The notes under the pieces are model-generated. The model was not told the DNA's origin, did no database searches, and worked only from the letters and a program-made list of their open reading frames with translations. The translations under genes and the position numbers were made by a program. Positions 59,565-64,000 of a DNA stretch of 64,000 nucleotides are shown one piece after another; the first letter of the stretch is position 1, and each line of letters begins with the position of its first letter. This DNA is from Sciurus carolinensis (taxonomy: Eukaryota; Chordata; Mammalia; Rodentia; Sciuridae), in NCBI RefSeq assembly GCF_902686445.1, contig NC_062232.1:20194897-20258896 (forward strand), in the 5' to 3' direction.

Positions 59565-62500
59565 TACCAATTTTTTTATTGTAAACAAATGGGATACATG
59601 TTGTCTCTCTGTTTGTACATGGAGTCAAAGCATACCATTTGTGTAATCATAAATTTATATAGGGTAATGTTGTTTGATTCATTGTTAATTTTTTACTTCC
59701 CCCCATCCCTCCCACCCCTCTTTTCCCTCTATACAGTCCTTCCTTCCTCCATTCTTGACACCCTCCTTAACCCTAACCCTAAACCTAACCCTAGCCCTAA
59801 CGCAAAACCGTCCCACCCCCCCTTATATGTCATCATCCGCTTATCAACGAGATCATTTGTCCTTTAAATTTCTGAGATTGGCTTACCTCATTAGCATGAT
59901 ATTCTCCAATTTCATCCATTTTCCTGCAAATGCAATAATTTTATCATTCTTCATTGCGGAGTAATATTCCATTGTATATATATGCCACAGTTTCTTTATC
60001 CATTCATCAACTGAAGGGCATCTAGGTTGGTTCCACAATCTGGCTATGGTGAATTGAGCAGCAATGAACATTGATGTGGCTGTATCTCTGTAGTATGCTG
60101 ATTTTAAGTCCTTTGGGTATAGGCCAAGGAGTGGGATAGCTGGGTCAAATGGTGGTTCCATTCCAAACTTTCTAAGGAATCTCCACACTGCTTTGCAACT
60201 GATTTGCAACCCCACCAGCAATGTATGAGTGTACCTTTTTCCCCACATCCTCGCAAACACCTATTGTTGCTTGTATTCTTGATAGTCGCCATTCAAATTG
60301 GGGTGAGATGGAATCTTAGGGTAGTTTTGATTTGCATTTCTATTATTACTAGAGATGTTGAACATTTTTTCATATATCTGTTGATTGCTTGTACATCTTC
60401 TTCTGTGAAGTGTCTGTTCATTTCCTTAGCCCATTTGTTGATTGGATTATTTGTATTCTTGGTGTAGAGTTTTTTGAGTTCTTTATAGATTCTGGAAATT
60501 AACGCTCTATCTGAAATATGAGTGGCAAAGATATTCTCCCACTCTGTAGGCTCTCTCTTCACATTGCTGATAGTTTCCTTTGCTGAGAAAAAGCTTTTTA
60601 GTTTGGATCTATCCCAGTTGTTGATTCTTGCTTTTATTTCTTGAGCTATGGGAGTCCTGTTAAGGAAGTCTGATCCTAAGCCAACACGTTGAAGATTTGG
60701 ACCTACTTTTTCTTCTATAAGATGCAGGGTCTCTGGTGTGATTCTGAGGTCCCTGTTCTATTTTGAGTTGAGTTTTGTGCAGGGTGAGAAATAGGGGTTT
60801 AATTTCATTCTGTTGCATATGGTTTTCCAGTTTTCCCAGCACCATTTGTTGAAGAGGCTATCTTTTCTCCATTGCATATTTTTGGCCCCTTTGTCTAGTA
60901 TGAGAAAATTGTACTTATTTGGGTTTGTGTCCATGTCCTCTATTCTGTACCATTGATCTACCTGTCTATTTTGGTACCAATACCATGCCGTTTTTGTTAC
61001 TATTGATTTGTAGTAGAGTTGAAGATCTGGTATTGCAATACCCCCTGCTTCGCTCTTTCTGCTGAGGATTGCTTTAGCTATTCTGGGTTTCTTATTCTTC
61101 CAGATGAATTTCATGATTGCTTGCTCTATTTCTGTAAGGTACATCATTGGGATTTTTAATTGGAATTCCACTGAATCTGTATACCACTTTTGGTAGTACA
61201 GCCATTTTGACGATGTTAATTCTGCCTATCCAAGTACATGGAGATTTTTCCATCTTCTGAGGTTTTCTTTAATTTCTTTCTTTAGTGTTCTGTAGTTCTC
61301 ATTGTAGAGGTCTTTCACCTCTTTTGTGAGATTGATTCCCAAGTATTTTATTTTTTTCGATGCTATTGTGAATGGGGTAATTTTCTTAACTTCTCTTTCT
61401 GGAGATTCATCACTTACGTATAAAAATGCATTGGATTTATGAGCATTGATCTTGTAACCTGCTACTTTACTGAATTCACTTATGAGTTCTAAAAGTTTTC
61501 TGGTGGAATTTCCAGGTACCTCTAAATATATAATCATGTCATCAGCGAACAGGCATAGTTTGAGTTCTTCTTTTCCTATTCGTATCCCTTTAATTTCTTT
61601 GGTCTGTCTAATTCTGGCTAGAGTTTCAAGGATGATGTTGAATAGAAGTGGTGAAAGAGGGCATCCCTGCCTCGTTCCAGTTTTTAGGGGGAATGCTTTC
61701 AGTTTTTCACCATTTAGAATGATATTGGCCATGGGGTTAGCGTAGATGGCCTTTACAATGTTAAGGAATGTTCCCACTATCCCTATTATTTCTAGTGTTT
61801 TGAGCATGAAGGGATGCTGTATTTTATCAAATGCTTTTTCTGCATCTATCAAAATAATCATGTGATTCTTAACTTTAAGTTTGTTGATAGGGAGAATGAC
61901 ATTTATTGATTTCCGGATGTTGAACCAACCTTGCAACCCTGGGATAAAACCCACTTGATTGTGGTACACTATCTTTTTAATGTATTTTTGGATGCGTTTT
62001 GCTAAAATTTGGTTGAGAATTTTTGCGTCGATGTTCATTAAGGATATTGGTCTGAAAGTTTCTTTCCTCAATGTGTCTCTGTCTGGTTTAGGTATCAGGG
62101 TGATATTGGCTTCAGAGAAGGAGTTTGGGAGGGTTCCCTCCTCTTCTATTTCATGGAATACTTTGACGACTATTGGAATGAGCTCTTCTTTAAAGGTTTT
62201 GTAGAACTTGGCTGAGAACCATCTGGTCCCAGACTTTTCTTTGTTGGTAGGCTATTGATGACCTCTTCCATTTCATTGCTTGAAATTAATTTATTTAAGT
62301 TGTGTATGTCCTCCTCGTTCAGTTTAGGTAATTCATATGCCTCTAGAAACTTGTTGATGTCTTCGAGGTTTTCTGTTTTGTTGGAGTATAGATTTTCGAA
62401 ATAGCTTCTAATTATGTTTTGTATTTCACTCGTGTCTGTTGTGATATTTCCTTGTTCATTCCAAATTTTAGTAATTTGAGTTTTCTCCCTCTTTGTCAGT

Positions 62501-64000
62501 GTGGCTAAGGGTTTATCAATTTTGTTTATTTTTTCAAAGAACCAACTATTTATTTTGTTAATTTTTCCAATTGTTTCTTTTGTTTCAATTTCATTGATTT
62601 CGGCTCTGTTTTTAACTATTTCCTGTCTTCTACTACTTTTGGTGTTGGTCTGCTCTTCTTTTTCTAGAGCTTTGAGCTGTAGTGTTAAGTCATTTATTTG
62701 TTGATTTCTACTTCTTTTTTTGAATGCACCCCATGAAATAAATCTTCCTCTAAGTACTGCTTTCATAGTGTCCCAGAGATTTTGATATGATGTGTCTTTG
62801 TTCTCGTTTACTTCTAAGAATTTTTTTATTTCCCTCCTGATGTCTTCTGTTATCCATTCATCATATAATACTGCATTATTTAATCTCCAGGTATTGGAGA
62901 AGTTTCTGTTTTTTATTCTGTCATTTATTTCTAATTTCAATCCATTATGATCTGATAGAATACAAGGTAGTATCTCTATCTTCTTGTATTTGCTAACAGT
63001 AGCTTTGTGGCATAAAATATGGTCTATTTTAGAGAAGGATCCATGTGCTCATGAGAAGAAAGTGTATTCGTTCTTTGTTGGATGGTATATTCTATATATG
63101 TCTGTTAAGTCTAAATTGTTGATTGTGTTATTGAGATCTACAGTTTCTTTATTCAATTTTTGTTTGGAAGATCTACCCAGTGGTGAGAGAGGCGTGTTAA
63201 AATCGCCTAGTATTATTGTGTTGTGGTCTATTTGATTTCTGGAATTGAGAAGGATTTGTTTGACGTACATGGATGAGCCAATGTTCGGGGCATAGATATT
63301 TATGATTGTTATGTCTTGCTGATTTATGCTTCCCTTAAGCAGTATGTAATGTCCTTCTTTAGCCCTTCTGACTAGTTTTCGCTTGAAGTCCACATTATCT
63401 GAAATGAGGATGGATACTCCAGCTTTTGCTGTGTCCATGTGCATGGTATGTTTTTTCCCATCCTTTCACTTTTAGTCTATGGGTATCTCTTTCTATGAGA
63501 TGAGTCTCTTGCAGGCAGCATATTGTTGGATTTTTCTTTTTCATCCAATCTGCCAGTCTATATCTTTTGATTGATGAGTTCAGGCCATTAACATTCAGGG
63601 TTATTATTGTGATATGATTTGTTTTCCCAGTCATTTGACTCATTTTTTTTTTGACATGATTTGGTTTCTCCTTTATTTGGCTATTCCTTTAGGCTAGTTC
63701 CCCCCATTGCTGATTTGCATCGTTGTTTTTCATCTCTTCCTCATGGAATATTTTCTGAGAATGTTCTGTAATGCAGGCTTTCTTTTTGTTAATTCCTTTA
63801 GCTTTTGTTTATCATGGAAGGATCTTATTTTCTCATCAAATCTGAAAGTAAGTTTTGCTGGGTATAAGATTCTTGGTTGGTATCCATTTTCTTTTAGGGC
63901 TTGGTAAATGTTGTTCCAGGCCCTTCTAGCTTTTAGGGTCTGGATTGAGAATCTGCTGATATTCTTATTGGTTTCCTCCTGAATGACATTTGATTCTTTT
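59565..64000 (-). mobile_element. Long L1 with ORF2, 5' end beyond the window
   Basis: ORF2 starts near 63,643 with an endonuclease start (ITLNVNGLNSSIKRYRLADW and CCLQETHL). Reverse transcriptase follows (61226-62071, [14 protein letters not shown] and catalytic [10 protein letters not shown]), then the C-terminal part to about 59,880 and a 3' UTR ending in an A-tail complement near 59,570. The pieces lie in different frames (at least three frameshifts plus stops), so ORF2 is not functional. Sequence upstream of 63,650 probably belongs to the same element. Confidence 0.85.
59767..59801. repeat. Interstitial telomere-like repeat inside the L1 3' UTR
   Basis: Five contiguous hexamers at 59771-59800: ccctaa, ccctaa, acctaa, ccctag, ccctaa. 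Three are perfect and two carry one mismatch. Confidence 0.85.

Noticed and set aside
61226..62071. A 281-codon reverse transcriptase frame as a novel retroelement or domesticated RT
   Set aside because: It is the RT part of an ordinary L1 ORF2. Neighbouring ORF2 segments lie on both sides in shifted frames.
1..64000. CRISPR arrays, operons, bacterial-type mobile elements
   Set aside because: None is present. Repeats are mammalian SINEs, LINEs, LTRs and microsatellites.

Overview
The window looks like nuclear DNA from a squirrel-family rodent (ground squirrel or marmot type), almost certainly the X-linked MAGEB cluster. Two intact single-exon MAGE-B genes and a MAGE-B pseudogene give the locus. 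The lineage is suggested by the SINEs: tRNA-derived ID elements plus many dimeric 7SL/ID elements (B1-dID type). Species and chromosome are inferences; no sequence search was possible.

Layout. 1-9,060: LINE-1 (L1) 3' ends, an ID SINE, AT-rich non-coding DNA, a MaLR-type LTR retroelement remnant and an old L1. 9,780-12,340: MAGEB gene 1, with upstream MAGE repeat units, a paired ETS-site promoter and a coding exon of 346 codons. 12,665-17,960: a Tigger-like DNA transposon and a diverged local duplication. 17,960-19,000: MAGEB pseudogene. 21,200-21,865: RPS8 processed pseudogene. 22,290-32,290: a deeply nested retroelement region, including two twin-primed (5'-inverted) L1 insertions and a young, internally deleted IAP-like endogenous retrovirus with near-identical LTRs. 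34,940-43,545: stacked L1s with SINEs inserted in them. 45,180-50,100: L1 remnant, MAGE repeat units, ETS-pair promoter and MAGEB gene 2 (349 codons). 51,350-52,990: degenerate tandem MAGE 5'-flank repeats with no MAGE coding exon after them. 53,000-58,980: mostly unremarkable non-coding DNA with a MaLR-like LTR. 58,985-64,000: an LTR and a long L1 on the minus strand running off the window.

The only genes likely to make protein are the two MAGEB genes, both plus strand. MAGE proteins bind RING E3 ubiquitin ligases through the MAGE homology domain, and MAGEB genes are typically germline-restricted and silenced by promoter methylation. Almost everything else is transposon-derived. I see no operon, CRISPR array or novel enzymatic system. 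The most notable items are the layered insertions at 26,690-32,290, the non-autonomous retrovirus, a telomere-like repeat inside an L1 3' UTR, a palindrome at an L1 inversion junction, an unidentified retroposed fragment with a 14-bp target duplication, and the orphan MAGE 5' repeat block.
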